A stretch of DNA of 64,000 nt from Intestinibacter bartlettii (GCF_018917435.1 NZ_JAHLOQ010000004.1:1-64000); one strand, 5' to 3'; positions 8,792 to 18,816 are shown, counted from the first letter of the stretch. Numbers and translations: made by a program. Notes: generated from the sequence alone by a model not told the origin.

Positions 8792-9046
8792 CGAGACATC
8801 CATTTTTTAGAAATCGATTAATATAACCCATTTTATTTTTTTTACCATATGTAAACTTATTTATTTTTATCTAAGTAAAATTATTATTTAAAATTATATA
8901 ATCTCTGTTAATACGCATTTTTTTATTTTCACAATAATACTTTAAATGTTTTATAGTACAATAAAAGTGTTAAAATATATTAAAAAGGATTATTTAAATT
9001 AAAAATTAATTTAGCCAATTAAAGAAAATATCAAAGGAGGAACGCT

Positions 9047-9934
9047 ATGCTACAAGAACTGAAAACATTTATGATAATCGTTGAACTAAAAAATATAATA
9101 AAAGTTACAGAACACCTAAATTTACCTAAGTCAACTATTTATGATCATATAAAATACTTAGAACAGTACTTCCAATCAAATATTGCTATTATTACAGAAA
9201 AAAATAATATAGTTATAACCGATAGCGGTAACTTGCTTTATGACAGGGCTAAACAAATTTTTAATATAATAGATAGCACTTCTATGGAATTAATTAACCT
9301 TAATTCTCTTGTAGAAGGTAATATAAAAATAGGAGTTAATTCTATATTAGAGGAATACGTTTTACCAAAGTTTTTATCTTATTTTTTGAATAAATATCCC
9401 AATATCACTGTAAATATTTCGTCTGATAATAATGATGTTATTTATTCAAAACTTCAAGAAAATAAACTTGATATTGGATTGATTGAAGAATCAGATGCTT
9501 ATCCTAATTTTGCACAAAAGAGATTTTTAAAAGATAGGATGGTCCTTATAATCCCATATGCAAATACTATCAAGGATATTTCTGAATATATGAATGAATT
9601 TAAATCCAAGAGATGGCTGACAAGAGAAGCAAATTGTAAAACAAAAAAATTTATAGATTTTTTTCTAAAAGAAAACAATATTAGTCCAGAAAACATAATG
9701 GTCTTAGGCAGTAACTATGCAATTAAAGAAGCCGTAAAAAATAATTTGGGTATTAGTATAGTTTCTAAATTTGTAGCAGAACCTTATTATAGAAATGATG
9801 AGATATGTATTCTTCCGCTTGATAATTCTTATGAAATGTATTTTTCTTATGTTATAAATGAAAATAATAAATCTAAATGCGTAGAAATTTTTTTAAGTGA
9901 ATTAAATGATTTTTGTAAAAGTTTTTATAGATAA
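9047..9934 (+). CDS. LysR-family transcriptional regulator
   Basis: A 295-aa regulator. The N-terminal winged HTH includes VTEHLNLPKSTIYDHIKYLE (about residues 20-39), followed by a linker helix and a two-lobe effector-binding domain (about 90-290). The HTH is slightly unusual because the common Ser-Gln-Ser/Pro-Ala-hS pattern is replaced by Pro-Lys-Ser-Thr-Ile. AAAGGAGG precedes the ATG. No divergent target lies next to it beyond the PadR unit, so its regulon is unknown. It converges on the purine genes across a shared terminator. Confidence 0.88.
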   Translation: MLQELKTFMIIVELKNIIKVTEHLNLPKSTIYDHIKYLEQYFQSNIAIITEKNNIVITDSGNLLYDRAKQIFNIIDSTSMELINLNSLVEGNIKIGVNSILEEYVLPKFLSYFLNKYPNITVNISSDNNDVIYSKLQENKLDIGLIEESDAYPNFAQKRFLKDRMVLIIPYANTIKDISEYMNEFKSKRWLTREANCKTKKFIDFFLKENNISPENIMVLGSNYAIKEAVKNNLGISIVSKFVAEPYYRNDEICILPLDNSYEMYFSYVINENNKSKCVEIFLSELNDFCKSFYR

Positions 9935-9935
9935 T

Positions 9936-9983
9936 AAAAGTGCAAAGACTCCCTAAAATAATTTAAAGAGTCTTTGCACTTTT
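9936..9983. terminator. Bidirectional terminator between LysR gene and purine unit
   Basis: Arms AAAAGTGCAAAGACT (9936-9950) and AGTCTTTGCACTTTT (9969-9983) form a 15-bp stem with A/T runs on both sides, so it can end both convergent transcripts. Confidence 0.88.
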
Positions 9984-9989
9984 TATTTT

Positions 9990-11168
9990 TTAATGATGGA
10001 ATAATCTTATTTCTGTGAATGCCATAGCTATATTGTATTTATCACAACATTCAATTACAGCTTTATCTCTTACAGATCCACCTGGTTGAGCTATATATTT
10101 AACACCACTTTTGTGTGCTCTTTCTATATTGTCAGGGAATGGGAAGAACGCATCTGAACCAAGTATTACATCAGTCATTTTGTCTAACCAGGCCCTTTTA
10201 GCTTCTCTTGTGAAAACTTCAGGTTTAACTTTAAATGTTTTTTGCCATTCACCTTCAGCAAGAACATCCATATATTCGTCACCTATATAAACATCTATTG
10301 CATTATCTCTTTCTGCACGACCGATTTCATCTTTAAATTGTAATCCCATAACTTGTGGTGATTGACGAAGATACCAATTATCAGCTTTTTGGCCAGCAAG
10401 ACGAGTACAATGAATTCTTGATTGTTGTCCTGCCCCTATACCAATTGCTTGCCCCCCTTTAACATAGCATACTGAGTTTGATTGAGTATATTTTAATGTT
10501 ATAAGTGCAATTTTCATATCTATTAATGCATCTTCTGGTATTTCTTTATTTTTAGTAACTATATTTGATAATAAGTCACCATTTACATCTAATTCGTTTC
10601 TTCCTTGCTCAAATGTTATTCCATAAACTTGTTTTCTTTCTAATTCTGCTGGAACATAATCGGGATCTATTTGAATTATATTATAGTTACCTTTTTTCTT
10701 AGTCTTTAATATTTCAAAAGCCTCATCTGTAAATCCTGGAGCTATAACACCATCAGAAACTTCTCTTTTTATTAAATTAGCAGTGTCCACATCACATACA
10801 TCTGATAATGCTATAAAATCACCGAATGATGACATTCTATCTGCCCCTCTTGCTCTAGCATATGCACTTGCTAGTGGTGATAATTTTCCTAAATCATCAA
10901 CCCAATAAATCTTAGCTAATGTATCATCTAATTCTTTCCCTACTGCTGCTCCTGCTGGTGATACATGTTTAAATGATGTTGCTGCTGGAAGTCCTGTTGC
11001 CGCTTTTAATTCTTTTACTAATTGCCATCCATTGAAAGCATCTAAGAAATTTATATATCCTGGTCTACCATTTAAAACTTTTACTGGTAAGTCTGAACCA
11101 TCTTCCATAAATATTCTTGATGGTTTTTGATTTGGGTTACATCCATATTTTAATTGAATTTCATTCAT
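9990..11168 (-). CDS. Stand-alone AICAR formyltransferase (PurH C-terminal domain only)
   Basis: A 392-aa protein covering only the AICAR transformylase part of PurH. It would convert AICAR to FAICAR with 10-formyltetrahydrofolate. The catalytic Lys-His is in SFKHVSPAG, and substrate-binding blocks include TQSNSVCYVKGGQAIGIGAG, SDAFFPFPDN and QPGGSVRD. The N-terminal methylglyoxal-synthase-like IMP cyclohydrolase domain is absent; the protein opens directly with IQLKYGCNPNQ. The C-terminus reads FTEIRLFHH where most PurH end in TGxRHFRH. Start chosen at 11168 after AGGAG; an upstream ATG is less well placed. The next gene supplies the missing cyclohydrolase 104 bp upstream in the same operon. 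Confidence 0.93.
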   Translation of the reverse strand: MNEIQLKYGCNPNQKPSRIFMEDGSDLPVKVLNGRPGYINFLDAFNGWQLVKELKAATGLPAATSFKHVSPAGAAVGKELDDTLAKIYWVDDLGKLSPLASAYARARGADRMSSFGDFIALSDVCDVDTANLIKREVSDGVIAPGFTDEAFEILKTKKKGNYNIIQIDPDYVPAELERKQVYGITFEQGRNELDVNGDLLSNIVTKNKEIPEDALIDMKIALITLKYTQSNSVCYVKGGQAIGIGAGQQSRIHCTRLAGQKADNWYLRQSPQVMGLQFKDEIGRAERDNAIDVYIGDEYMDVLAEGEWQKTFKVKPEVFTREAKRAWLDKMTDVILGSDAFFPFPDNIERAHKSGVKYIAQPGGSVRDKAVIECCDKYNIAMAFTEIRLFHH

Positions 11169-11271
11169 TCTAAATACTCCTTTTGTGCATCTATGCACTT
11201 TTATTTATATATTCCTATTCTTGTATTAAAATTTATATTTTTATTTCGTAATTCCATATAACTACTAAATA

Positions 11272-11985
11272 CTATTTGTTTTTATTAACTATCCTTGTTT
11301 CGTATTCTCCAGTTTCTATATCTATGAATCTAACAAATAATGAAACTTTACTATCTTCATTTAAATTAGTCCAAACCATATTAGTAAATTCATCTATGTC
11401 CCCGTTTATTTCTACTAATTTTGGTTCACCTTCAAAGCTTGGTAGTGGATTTCCGTCGTGCATATATGTATGTATAAAATGTCCCTCACCTGCTACTGGA
11501 TTTTCGTATGCAAATGTGTAACGATTACAAGCTTCCGGGTTTCCGTTATTGCTTTTTAATATTGACATTGCATAATTGTATTTTCCATTTTCGACATGCA
11601 TTATTCCTGAAATTCTAGGAGTGTAATTTGGTGCATCTGGTTCAAATTCTCTACTTCTTAATGATTGTTCAAAAGTAAGTTGTTTGTCCATTCCTTCATA
11701 TATAGTATCTGTTTGATCACCATTAGTTACTATTGTTTTATTTCCTAAAACTCTAACCGGAGCGTAAATTATCAATGATGGATCTTCAAGTTTTGATGGG
11801 TCAAATGCTTGTGTTCTTATACCTTCTCCATCTTCAACAAATACTCTGTTTCTACTATTATTACTTCTTCCCATTATAAAATATGCTGTTACTGCTTTTT
11901 TTCCATCTTTAGTTTTTCCTATTACTATACCTCTTCCTGGATAAGTGTTACTACCTAATTCATTTGCAAGTGATAACATGTTCAT
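11272..11985 (-). CDS. PurO-type IMP cyclohydrolase
   Basis: A 237-aa member of the IMP_cyclohyd (PurO) family, first known from archaea, closing FAICAR to IMP in the last step of purine synthesis. The start region YPGRGIVIGKTKDGKKAVTA and the blocks YFIMGRSNNSRNR and APVRVLGNK are typical, and it is slightly longer than archaeal PurO. I chose the ATG at 11985, which follows GGGGG; earlier in-frame starts fall inside the riboswitch terminator. It is the first gene after the ZTP riboswitch and pairs with the AICAR formyltransferase downstream. Together they replace bifunctional PurH. The assignment rests on motif recognition. Confidence 0.88.
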   Translation of the reverse strand: MNMLSLANELGSNTYPGRGIVIGKTKDGKKAVTAYFIMGRSNNSRNRVFVEDGEGIRTQAFDPSKLEDPSLIIYAPVRVLGNKTIVTNGDQTDTIYEGMDKQLTFEQSLRSREFEPDAPNYTPRISGIMHVENGKYNYAMSILKSNNGNPEACNRYTFAYENPVAGEGHFIHTYMHDGNPLPSFEGEPKLVEINGDIDEFTNMVWTNLNEDSKVSLFVRFIDIETGEYETRIVNKNK

Positions 11986-12023
11986 AGTATTTCCCCCTAA
12001 ATAATTTATTTTAAATATAAAAA

Positions 12024-12074
12024 GACCGCCTGCACGCAAATATTCTATAAAATATCATACGTGCCCAGGCGGTC
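12024..12074 (-). terminator. Riboswitch-controlled terminator ahead of the purine unit
   Basis: Minus strand GACCGCCTGGGCACG pairs with CGTGCAGGCGGTC and is followed by TTTTTATA. The 5' arm is the conserved 3' strand of the ZTP aptamer, so aptamer folding and termination exclude each other: ligand binding should allow read-through. Confidence 0.9.
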
Positions 12075-12154
12075 GGCAATTTCTAAATATATAATCAAGC
12101 TCCCTGTAGGTTATCCTACGCATCTTTCGATGTTTCCACCAGTCACTTGACCGT
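12062..12154 (-). promoter_or_regulatory. ZTP riboswitch (pfl motif)
   Basis: The minus strand carries the pfl hallmarks in order: GTGACTGGTGGAA near the 5' side, a hairpin with CGAAAGATG, GGATAACC...GGGAGC, and the highly conserved GCCGACCGCCTGGGCA at the 3' side. ZTP/ZMP riboswitches sense AICAR ribotides that build up when 10-formyl-THF is short and switch on purine and folate genes. Here it controls the very enzymes that consume AICAR. Confidence 0.93.
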
Positions 12155-12172
12155 TCTTTGTTGTACAAGTTT

Positions 12173-12201
12173 ATTATATACGAATATAAATTCAGTTTCA
12201 A
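12173..12201 (-). promoter_or_regulatory. Promoter of the ZTP riboswitch-purine unit
   Basis: Minus strand TTGAAA (12196-12201), 17-bp spacer, TATAAT (12173-12178). Start expected near 12166, about 12 bases before the aptamer. Confidence 0.8.
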
Positions 12202-12239
12202 GTTAAAATATACGTATTTTTTATTTCTTTTCTTAACAC

Positions 12240-12269
12240 AAAAAAGCTAGACCATATTGGTCTAGCTTT
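12240..12269 (-). terminator. Terminator of rplM-rpsI
   Basis: Arms GCTAGACC and GGTCTAGC (12246-12253 and 12259-12266), extended by A-T pairs, followed on the minus strand by TTTTTTGTG. Confidence 0.88.
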
Positions 12270-12303
12270 CCATCTATAAATATCAATAAATATATTGATA
12301 ATA

Positions 12304-12696
12304 CTATCTTTTTGAGAATTGAGGTGCTCTTCTTGCAGCCTTTAATCCGTATTTCTTTCTTTCTTTCATTCTAGCATCTCTAGTTAAGAATCCTGCTTTT
12401 TTAAGTTCTGGTCTTAATTCAGCATCAGCTTTTAATAAAGCTCTAGATATACCATGTCTTATAGCACCAGCTTGTCCAGTGAATCCTCCACCTTCAACTT
12501 TTACTATAACGTCATATTTATTTTCATTGTTAGTTAAAACTAATGGTTGTTTAACATCTCTTATTAATGTATCGTAATCGAAATATTCGTCTAATGCTCT
12601 TCCGTTTACTGTTATGTTTCCTTCACCTGCAACTAATCTAACTCTAGCTACAGAGCTTTTTCTTCTTCCTGTTCCGTAGAATTGTACTTTTTCCAT
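12304..12696 (-). CDS. rpsI: 30S ribosomal protein S9
   Basis: A 130-aa S9 with the opening [18 protein letters not shown] and the universal basic C-terminal tail ending in PQFSKR, which reaches the P-site tRNA. The start at 12696 follows GGAGGAG; an upstream in-frame ATG is not needed. It forms a two-gene operon with rplM, 27 bases upstream, and a strong terminator follows. Confidence 0.97.
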   Translation of the reverse strand: MEKVQFYGTGRRKSSVARVRLVAGEGNITVNGRALDEYFDYDTLIRDVKQPLVLTNNENKYDVIVKVEGGGFTGQAGAIRHGISRALLKADAELRPELKKAGFLTRDARMKERKKYGLKAARRAPQFSKR

Positions 12697-12723
12697 GATA
12701 ACTCCTCCTTTCACCTAGTTAAA

Positions 12724-13152
12724 TTAGAAGCTTATTACTTCTGGTTTTTGAGCTGCATGAGTATGTTCTGCTCCTGCGAATACTCTTAATCTAGTCATCA
12801 TTCTAGCTCTTAATTTATTTTTTGGTAACATTCCGCTAACTGCATGTGCTACTACTTCTTCTGGTTTCTTTTCCATCATTTCTCTGTAAGAGATTTCTTT
12901 TAATCCACCTACATAACCAGTGTGGTATCTATAGTATTTTTGATCTAATTTTTTTCCTGTTAAAACTACTTTTGATGCATTTACAACAACAACGAAGTCT
13001 CCACCGTCTACATGTGGTGTAAATGTTGGTTTATGTTTTCCTCTTAATATAGTTGCTATTTCTGTAGCAAGACGACCTAATGTTTTTCCTTCAGCGTCAA
13101 CTAAGTACCAATTTCTTTGTACTTCAGCTGGTTTAGCTATATAACTTTTCAT
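12724..13152 (-). CDS. rplM: 50S ribosomal protein L13
   Basis: A 142-aa L13, an early 23S rRNA assembly protein. Motifs [31 protein letters not shown] and [13 protein letters not shown] are all present. AAGGAGGG precedes the ATG. It is first in the rplM-rpsI operon with a dedicated promoter and a leader hairpin. Confidence 0.97.
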   Translation of the reverse strand: MKSYIAKPAEVQRNWYLVDAEGKTLGRLATEIATILRGKHKPTFTPHVDGGDFVVVVNASKVVLTGKKLDQKYYRYHTGYVGGLKEISYREMMEKKPEEVVAHAVSGMLPKNKLRARMMTRLRVFAGAEHTHAAQKPEVISF

Positions 13153-13202
13153 GGTTGTCCCTCCTTCTTAATTTTCAAAAATTTTATTTTACCGTTTTAT
13201 AT

Positions 13203-13226
13203 AAAGTCCGGGGCGTTGTGGACTTA
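13203..13226 (-). promoter_or_regulatory. rplM leader hairpin (candidate L13 leader)
   Basis: The transcript folds as AAGTCC-ACAACGCCCC-GGACTT between the promoter and rplM. Autoregulatory L13 leaders are known in Firmicutes. I have not matched this to the published consensus, so the class is inferred from position. Confidence 0.5.
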
Positions 13227-13243
13227 TTAACACATTCCTATAT

Positions 13244-13272
13244 ATTCTAATACAACTACGAAAAAGTGTCAA
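13244..13272 (-). promoter_or_regulatory. Promoter of rplM-rpsI
   Basis: Minus strand TTGACA (13267-13272), 17-bp spacer, TAGAAT (13244-13249), beginning 4 bases after the truA stop. Confidence 0.85.
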
Positions 13273-13276
13273 GACT

Positions 13277-14008
13277 TTAATAATTAACTTTTTTGAGAAA
13301 TAAACCATGCGCAGGCGCTGTGTGGCCACACATTGACCTACTTTTTGAATTTATTATTTCTTCCATATTATGTTTAATTCTGCCTCGACCTATATCCACA
13401 AGTGTACCTACAATTATCCTTACCATATTGTATAAAAATCCGTTTCCACTTACTTCAATAGATATCATTCCGTCGTTTTCTTGTATGTCGACATCATAGA
13501 TAGTCCTTACTGTATCCTTTACTGATGATCCTGAACTCATAAATCCACCAAAATCATGTGTACCAATTAAATATTTGGCTTCTGAGCGAATTTTATCTAA
13601 ATCTAAGTCATACCTCACATGATATGATAAATCCTTGTATAAAGGGCTTCTGTAAGGTTTATTGTAGATTAAATATCTATATGTCTTTCCACAAGCATTA
13701 TATCGTGCGTGAAAGTCTATGTCAACCTCTTCGCATGATATTACAGAAATATCTTTTGGCAATTTGGCATTTAATGCATCAGGTACTCTATCTGCTGGTA
13801 TGTTACATTCTGTTTTAAAGTTTGCCACTTGACCTAGGGCGTGCACACCTGCATCTGTTCTTCCCGATGCAGTAACTTTTACTTCTTCTTTTGTTATTTC
13901 ATATATGGCTTTTTCTACTGTCCCTTGAATCCCAAGTGCATTGGGTTGTTTTTGCCATCCACAGTAGTCTTTACCGTTATATTGTAAAGTAATCTTTAAG
14001 TTTCTCAT
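13277..14008 (-). CDS. truA: tRNA pseudouridine(38-40) synthase TruA
   Basis: A 243-aa enzyme that isomerises uridines 38-40 in the tRNA anticodon stem-loop. The catalytic Asp lies in ASGRTDAGVHALGQ (near residue 52). LQYNGKDYCGWQKQ near the start and FLYNMVRIIVGTLVDIGRG near the end are family hallmarks. It is the last gene of the ecfA1-ecfA2-ecfT-truA run, 20 bases after ecfT. Confidence 0.96.
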   Translation of the reverse strand: MRNLKITLQYNGKDYCGWQKQPNALGIQGTVEKAIYEITKEEVKVTASGRTDAGVHALGQVANFKTECNIPADRVPDALNAKLPKDISVISCEEVDIDFHARYNACGKTYRYLIYNKPYRSPLYKDLSYHVRYDLDLDKIRSEAKYLIGTHDFGGFMSSGSSVKDTVRTIYDVDIQENDGMISIEVSGNGFLYNMVRIIVGTLVDIGRGRIKHNMEEIINSKSRSMCGHTAPAHGLFLKKVNY

Positions 14009-14028
14009 TAATTACCTCTTTAATTTAA

Positions 14029-14856
14029 CTACACTAAAATGTGTATAAATCTACTTGCTATACTTCCTGCTAAGAATAATATCATTAGTAAATATGCTAC
14101 TTTATCAGCAGTTGTTATAACAGCTTCTCTCATTTTTGTTCTATTATATCCACCTCTATAACATCTAGCTTCCATAGCCATTGCTAACTCGTCAGCTCTT
14201 CTAAATGCACTTACGAATAATGGTACTAGTAATGGTACAAGATTTTTTGCTCTATTTATAAGGTTGCTACTTTCAAAGTCTGCACCTCTAGACATTTGAG
14301 CTTTCATTATTTTATCTGTTTCATCTAATAATGTTGGTATAAAACGTAATGCTATAGTCATCATCATTGCTAGTTCATGTACTGGTAGACCTATTTTGTT
14401 AAATGGTGATAGAAGTCTTTCTATACCGTCTGTTAATTGTATTGGTGATGTTGTAAGTGTTAATAAAGATGTACCTACAACTAAGTATATTAATCTAATA
14501 GCCATAAATATCGCTTGTCTTAGACCTGCATCAGTAATTTTTAAAAATCCTAATTGAAGTTTAACTCCTCCAACAACAAGTACTTCTCCAGGTAAACAAA
14601 ACATATTTATTACAAATGTGAATAATAGAATCCATCTTAAAGGCTTTAGTCCCTTCATCATATATTTCATAGGGATATCAGATGCCTTAACTACAGCTGC
14701 TATTATTGCAAATATAATTGCATATGGCCAAAATTGATTTACTACGAATAGAGCAATCATAAATATAATTGCTGCTATAATTTTTGTTCTCGGATCTAAT
14801 TTATGGATTTTAGAATTTGCTGGATAATATTGACCTATAGTTATATCTTTTAACAT
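14029..14856 (-). CDS. ecfT: ECF transporter transmembrane protein EcfT
   Basis: A 275-aa integral membrane scaffold of group II energy-coupling-factor vitamin and metal importers. It has several hydrophobic helices at about 25-60, 75-95, 110-160 and 245-270. The coupling helices carry Ala-Arg-Gly-like signatures, visible here as QMSRGADF and MEARCYRGG, which contact the two ATPases. The gene overlaps ecfA2 by 7 bases, implying translational coupling. Substrate-binding S components are not in this window. Confidence 0.95.
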   Translation of the reverse strand: MLKDITIGQYYPANSKIHKLDPRTKIIAAIIFMIALFVVNQFWPYAIIFAIIAAVVKASDIPMKYMMKGLKPLRWILLFTFVINMFCLPGEVLVVGGVKLQLGFLKITDAGLRQAIFMAIRLIYLVVGTSLLTLTTSPIQLTDGIERLLSPFNKIGLPVHELAMMMTIALRFIPTLLDETDKIMKAQMSRGADFESSNLINRAKNLVPLLVPLFVSAFRRADELAMAMEARCYRGGYNRTKMREAVITTADKVAYLLMILFLAGSIASRFIHILV

Positions 14857-15716
14857 TTCTTTCTTCCTCTCATAACTTTTAGTATTTCGTCTTTGACTTC
14901 CTCTACTGTAAGTATGTCTGGTCTTATATCAAAGCCTTTTTGTCTTAATTTAGTTGCTAATTCTAATACTTGAGGCACATCTAGGCCTATTTCTCTTAGT
15001 TTGTCAGCATGAGAAGTGAAGACTTCTCTAGGTGTTCCCATAAATTCTATTTTTCCATGATTCATAACAATTATTGTTTGGGCAAGTTTTGCCATATCAT
15101 CCATACTGTGTGATGAAAGTATTATAGTTATATTATTGTCACGATGTAATTTTTTAATCAGATTAAATATTTCATCTCTACCACCTGGGTCTAATCCTGC
15201 TGTCGGTTCATCTAATATAAGTACTTCTGGGTTCATAGCTATTACACCAGCTATTGCTACCCTACGTTTTTGACCACCTGATAAATCAAAAGGTGATTTA
15301 TCTTTATATGTTTCGTAGTCAAGTCCAACTGCTTCCATCGATTTTTTTACTCTATCGCTTATTTCAGCTTCATCTAGTCCTAAATTTCCTGGACCAAAGG
15401 CTATATCTTTTTCTACAGTTTCTTCAAATAACTGATACTCAGGATATTGAAAAACTATCCCTACTCTTTTTCTGATTTCAGTTAAATTTAAATCTTTATC
15501 TGTTATATCAAAACCATTTACTAGGATTTGTCCTGAAGAAGGCTTTAATAAACCATTTAAATGTTGTATTAATGTTGATTTTCCTGAACCAGTATGTCCA
15601 ATTAAACCAACAAAATCATTATCTTTTATTTCAAAAGATATATCATCAAGGGCCTTACTTGCAAAAGGCATTCCTTCATCATATATATATGTTAAATTCT
15701 TTACTATAACTGACAT
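14850..15716 (-). CDS. ecfA2: ECF transporter ATP-binding protein EcfA2
   Basis: A 288-aa ABC ATPase. Walker A is GHTGSGKST, the Q-loop [13 protein letters not shown], the signature [10 protein letters not shown], Walker [12 protein letters not shown] and the switch His in LSSHSMDD. With EcfA1 and EcfT it forms the shared energising module that serves several vitamin S components. It overlaps ecfA1 by 13 bases and ecfT by 7. Confidence 0.96.
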   Translation of the reverse strand: MSVIVKNLTYIYDEGMPFASKALDDISFEIKDNDFVGLIGHTGSGKSTLIQHLNGLLKPSSGQILVNGFDITDKDLNLTEIRKRVGIVFQYPEYQLFEETVEKDIAFGPGNLGLDEAEISDRVKKSMEAVGLDYETYKDKSPFDLSGGQKRRVAIAGVIAMNPEVLILDEPTAGLDPGGRDEIFNLIKKLHRDNNITIILSSHSMDDMAKLAQTIIVMNHGKIEFMGTPREVFTSHADKLREIGLDVPQVLELATKLRQKGFDIRPDILTVEEVKDEILKVMRGRKKC

Positions 15717-16537
15717 AATTTATCCACCATCTCATCCACTGTTAATATGTCATCATCTAAATCTAGTCCTTCTTCTCTTAAAAGACTAGCTAGCTCTGTC
15801 ATATAAGGTACATCTAGACCTATTTTCTTTAATAAATCTACATTTTTGAATACCTCTTTTGGAGTCCCTTCTAATAGTTTTCTTCCTTTGTCTACAACAA
15901 CTACTCTATCAGCTTGGACAGCTTCTTCCATATAGTGAGTTATATGTAAAGTTGTAATATTTTCTTCTTTATTTAATTTTTTTATTACATTCATAACTTC
16001 TTTTCTACCTGATGGATCTAACATTGCTGTTGCTTCATCAAATATGATACATTTTGGTCTCATAGCTATAATACCAGCTATTGCAACTCTTTGTTTTTGA
16101 CCACCTGATAATAAATGAGGCTGTCTATCTTTTAATTCGTAAATACCAACACTTTTTAAAGATTCTTCTACTCTTTGTCTAATTAACTTTGGTTCTACAC
16201 CTAAATTTTCTGGTCCAAAAGCAACGTCTTCTTCTACTATTGTCGCTACTATTTGGTTATCCGGATTTTGGAATACCATACCCGCAGTTTGTCTTATATC
16301 CCAAAGCTTTGATTCATCTTTTGTATTCATACCATCAATATAAATATCACCTTCAGTTGGTACTAAAATTGCATTTAAATTTTTAGATAAAGTGGATTTT
16401 CCTGATCCATTGTGACCTATTATTGCAACAAATTCGCCTTGTTTTACTTCTAAGCTTAAATTATCTATTGCTTTAAATTTAGAATCTATTGTTACATATT
16501 CAAAGGTCATATCCTTTACACTTATTATATTTTCCAT
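15704..16537 (-). CDS. ecfA1: ECF transporter ATP-binding protein EcfA1
   Basis: A 277-aa ABC ATPase. Walker A is GHNGSGKST, the Q-loop [20 protein letters not shown], the signature [10 protein letters not shown] and Walker [14 protein letters not shown]. This last motif, with Ala instead of Pro after Glu, is typical of EcfA1. It is the first gene of the ecfA1-ecfA2-ecfT-truA operon, separated from the alpha operon by the rplQ terminator and its own promoter. Confidence 0.96.
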   Translation of the reverse strand: MENIISVKDMTFEYVTIDSKFKAIDNLSLEVKQGEFVAIIGHNGSGKSTLSKNLNAILVPTEGDIYIDGMNTKDESKLWDIRQTAGMVFQNPDNQIVATIVEEDVAFGPENLGVEPKLIRQRVEESLKSVGIYELKDRQPHLLSGGQKQRVAIAGIIAMRPKCIIFDEATAMLDPSGRKEVMNVIKKLNKEENITTLHITHYMEEAVQADRVVVVDKGRKLLEGTPKEVFKNVDLLKKIGLDVPYMTELASLLREEGLDLDDDILTVDEMVDKLCQL

Positions 16538-16587
16538 CTTATATACTCCTTTATAAAGCAGTAGCTTAAAAACTTATACAGTTTATT

Positions 16588-16596
16588 ATTATAACA
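16588..16596 (-). promoter_or_regulatory. Extended -10 promoter of the ecf-truA operon
   Basis: Minus strand TGTTATAAT (16588-16596), an extended -10 with no convincing -35. It lies about 50 bases upstream of ecfA1. Confidence 0.6.
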
Positions 16597-16745
16597 TAGT
16601 TTAGCCATAAAAATTTAAAAATATTGCTTTCAACTTGAAATCATTTCCATATTTTGTTTTTTATCGGTACAATCTATATATTTTATATTCTTAATATACA
16701 CATAGTACAAACATATCTATTCATATTTTATTTTATAAAAAAATA

Positions 16746-16771
16746 AAACCCATACTAAACAGTATGGGTTT
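16746..16771 (-). terminator. Terminator of the alpha operon after rplQ
   Basis: Arms AAACCCATAC (16746-16755) and GTATGGGTTT (16762-16771), followed on the minus strand by TATTTTTTTATA. Confidence 0.88.
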
Positions 16772-16793
16772 ATCTATATAAAACTATTATTTA

Positions 16794-17135
16794 CTATACT
16801 AATTCTATAAATGCCATTTCAGCAGCGTCGCCTCTTCTTGGCCCTTTTTTGATTATTCTAGTGTATCCACCGTTTCTTTCAGCGTATTTTGGAGCTAAAT
16901 CAGTGAATAAGTTGTTTACAACAGTTTCATCCATAACATAAGCTAAAACTTGTCTTCTAGCATGTAAATCTCCTCTTTTAGCAAGAGTTATCATTTTTTC
17001 TGCCATTCTACGAGTTTCTTTAGCTCTAGTTACAGTAGTTTCTATTCTACCGTTTCTTAGTAAGTCAGTTACTAAGTTTCTTAACATAAGATTTCTGTGT
17101 GAAGTCACACGACCTAATTTACGATAAGTAGCCAT
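16794..17135 (-). CDS. rplQ: 50S ribosomal protein L17
   Basis: A 113-aa bacterial L17 with the opening [20 protein letters not shown] and the GGYTRI segment near the end. It surrounds part of the peptide exit tunnel rim. It is the last gene of the long S10-spc-alpha run, 20 bases after rpoA, and a strong terminator follows. Confidence 0.97.
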   Translation of the reverse strand: MATYRKLGRVTSHRNLMLRNLVTDLLRNGRIETTVTRAKETRRMAEKMITLAKRGDLHARRQVLAYVMDETVVNNLFTDLAPKYAERNGGYTRIIKKGPRRGDAAEMAFIELV

Positions 17136-17155
17136 GTCAATCCCTCCTTTGTCGA

Positions 17156-18103
17156 TTATTCTTCGCTTGGTTTAAGACCTAATCCAAGTTCTTCTAGTTT
17201 TTGAATTACTTCTTCTAATGATTTTTTACCAAGGTTTCTAACCTTCATCATATCATCTTCAGACTTATTAGCTAATTCTTCAACTGTGTTTATTCCCGCT
17301 CTTTTTAAACAGTTATAAGATCTAACTGATAAATCTAATTCTTCTATAGTCATTTCTAAAACTTTTTCTTTTTGATCTTCTTCTTTTTCTACCATTATTT
17401 CTACGTTACTTACATGTTCAGTTAAATCTATGAATAAATTTAAATGTTCAACAAGTACTTTAGCAGCTAGAGATATTCCTTCTTGAGGATTTATACTTCC
17501 ATTAGTCATAACTTCTAGAGTTAATTTATCATAATCTGATTTTTGACCAACTCTTGTATTCTCTACATGGTAGCTAACTTTTTCAACGGGAGTATATATC
17601 GAATCAACAGGTAATACACCTATAGGCATATTGTCTGTTTTATTTTCTTCTGCTGGTACATATCCTCTACCTTTATCAACATATATTTCCATATTAAGTT
17701 TAGCATTATCATCTAAAGTAGCGATGTGTAAATCTTTACTTAATATTTCAACGTCTGGAGGACATATTATGTCAGATCCTTTGATAGAGCATGGACCTTG
17801 AGCTTCTATTTTAAGTGTTCTACTACCTTCACCATCAATAGTAGCTGAAAGTTCTTTTAATGCTAATATTATTTCAGTAACATCTTCTTTTACACCTGGT
17901 ATTGTAGAGAATTCATGTAACACTCCATCTATTTTTATAGAGTGTACTGCTACACCTGGTAAAGATGATAATAATATTCTTCTTAGGGCATTCCCTATAG
18001 TTATTCCGTAGCCTCTTTCTAGAGGTTCCACTACGAATTTTCCATATCTATAGTCTTCGCTAAGCTCAACTATATCTACTTTTGGTTTTTCTATTTCTAT
18101 CAT
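17156..18103 (-). CDS. rpoA: RNA polymerase alpha subunit
   Basis: A 315-aa subunit. The N-terminal assembly domain (about 1-230) has [20 protein letters not shown]. An acidic linker (EKEEDQKEK) leads to the C-terminal domain (about 250-315) with [16 protein letters not shown] and [11 protein letters not shown], which binds UP elements and activators. It lies between rpsD and rplQ as usual in Firmicutes. Confidence 0.98.
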   Translation of the reverse strand: MIEIEKPKVDIVELSEDYRYGKFVVEPLERGYGITIGNALRRILLSSLPGVAVHSIKIDGVLHEFSTIPGVKEDVTEIILALKELSATIDGEGSRTLKIEAQGPCSIKGSDIICPPDVEILSKDLHIATLDDNAKLNMEIYVDKGRGYVPAEENKTDNMPIGVLPVDSIYTPVEKVSYHVENTRVGQKSDYDKLTLEVMTNGSINPQEGISLAAKVLVEHLNLFIDLTEHVSNVEIMVEKEEDQKEKVLEMTIEELDLSVRSYNCLKRAGINTVEELANKSEDDMMKVRNLGKKSLEEVIQKLEELGLGLKPSEE

Positions 18104-18177
18104 GGACTAAACCCTCCTTAAAATTTGTTAATCCACTGAGGGTAAACAATTTTAAAATTATTTTTAAAAACTGCTTA

Positions 18178-18798
18178 TTATTTTGAATAAAGTTCTATGA
18201 TTAAGTGTTCTGCTATTTCGATATCTATATCTTCTCTAGTTGGTAAAGCAACTACTTTAGCAGACATTTCTTCTAAGTTTACATCTAACCAGTTTGGAGC
18301 AACTTTGTTTGCTTCAACTAGAGCTTTGAATTTAGCTGATGATTTAGAAGTTTCTTTAACAGCTATAACATCTCCAACTTTAACAGTTAATGATGGTATA
18401 TCTACTTTTTTACCGTTTAAAGTAAAGTGTGCATGAGTAACTAATTGTCTAGCTTCTTTTCTAGAGTTAGCTAATCCCATTCTGAAAACTACGTTGTCTA
18501 ATCTTTCTTCTAATAGACATAATAAGTTTTCCCCAGTTTTACCTGACATTTTTTCTGCACGTTCATATAAATTTCTGAATTGAGTTTCTAAAACTCCGTA
18601 TATTCTTTTAACTTTTTGTTTTTCTCTTAATTGTAATCCATAGTTAGAAAGTTTCTTTCTCCCTTGTCCGTGTTGCCCAGGAGCATAGTTTCTTTTAACT
18701 ATAGCACATTTATCTGTATAACATCTATCACCTTTAAGGAATAATTTCATTCCTTCTCTACGGCATTGTCTACATGATGCACCAGTATATCTTGCCAT
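18178..18798 (-). CDS. rpsD: 30S ribosomal protein S4
   Basis: A 206-aa S4, primary 16S binder. The N-terminus has paired cysteines (CRQCRREG and CYTDKC) compatible with the zinc-binding form of S4. The S4 RNA-binding domain includes [20 protein letters not shown]. In some bacteria S4 represses its own operon. The gene lies 19 bases after rpsK. Confidence 0.97.
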   Translation of the reverse strand: MARYTGASCRQCRREGMKLFLKGDRCYTDKCAIVKRNYAPGQHGQGRKKLSNYGLQLREKQKVKRIYGVLETQFRNLYERAEKMSGKTGENLLCLLEERLDNVVFRMGLANSRKEARQLVTHAHFTLNGKKVDIPSLTVKVGDVIAVKETSKSSAKFKALVEANKVAPNWLDVNLEEMSAKVVALPTREDIDIEIAEHLIIELYSK

Positions 18799-18816
18799 TA
18801 TCTATACCTCCTATGA

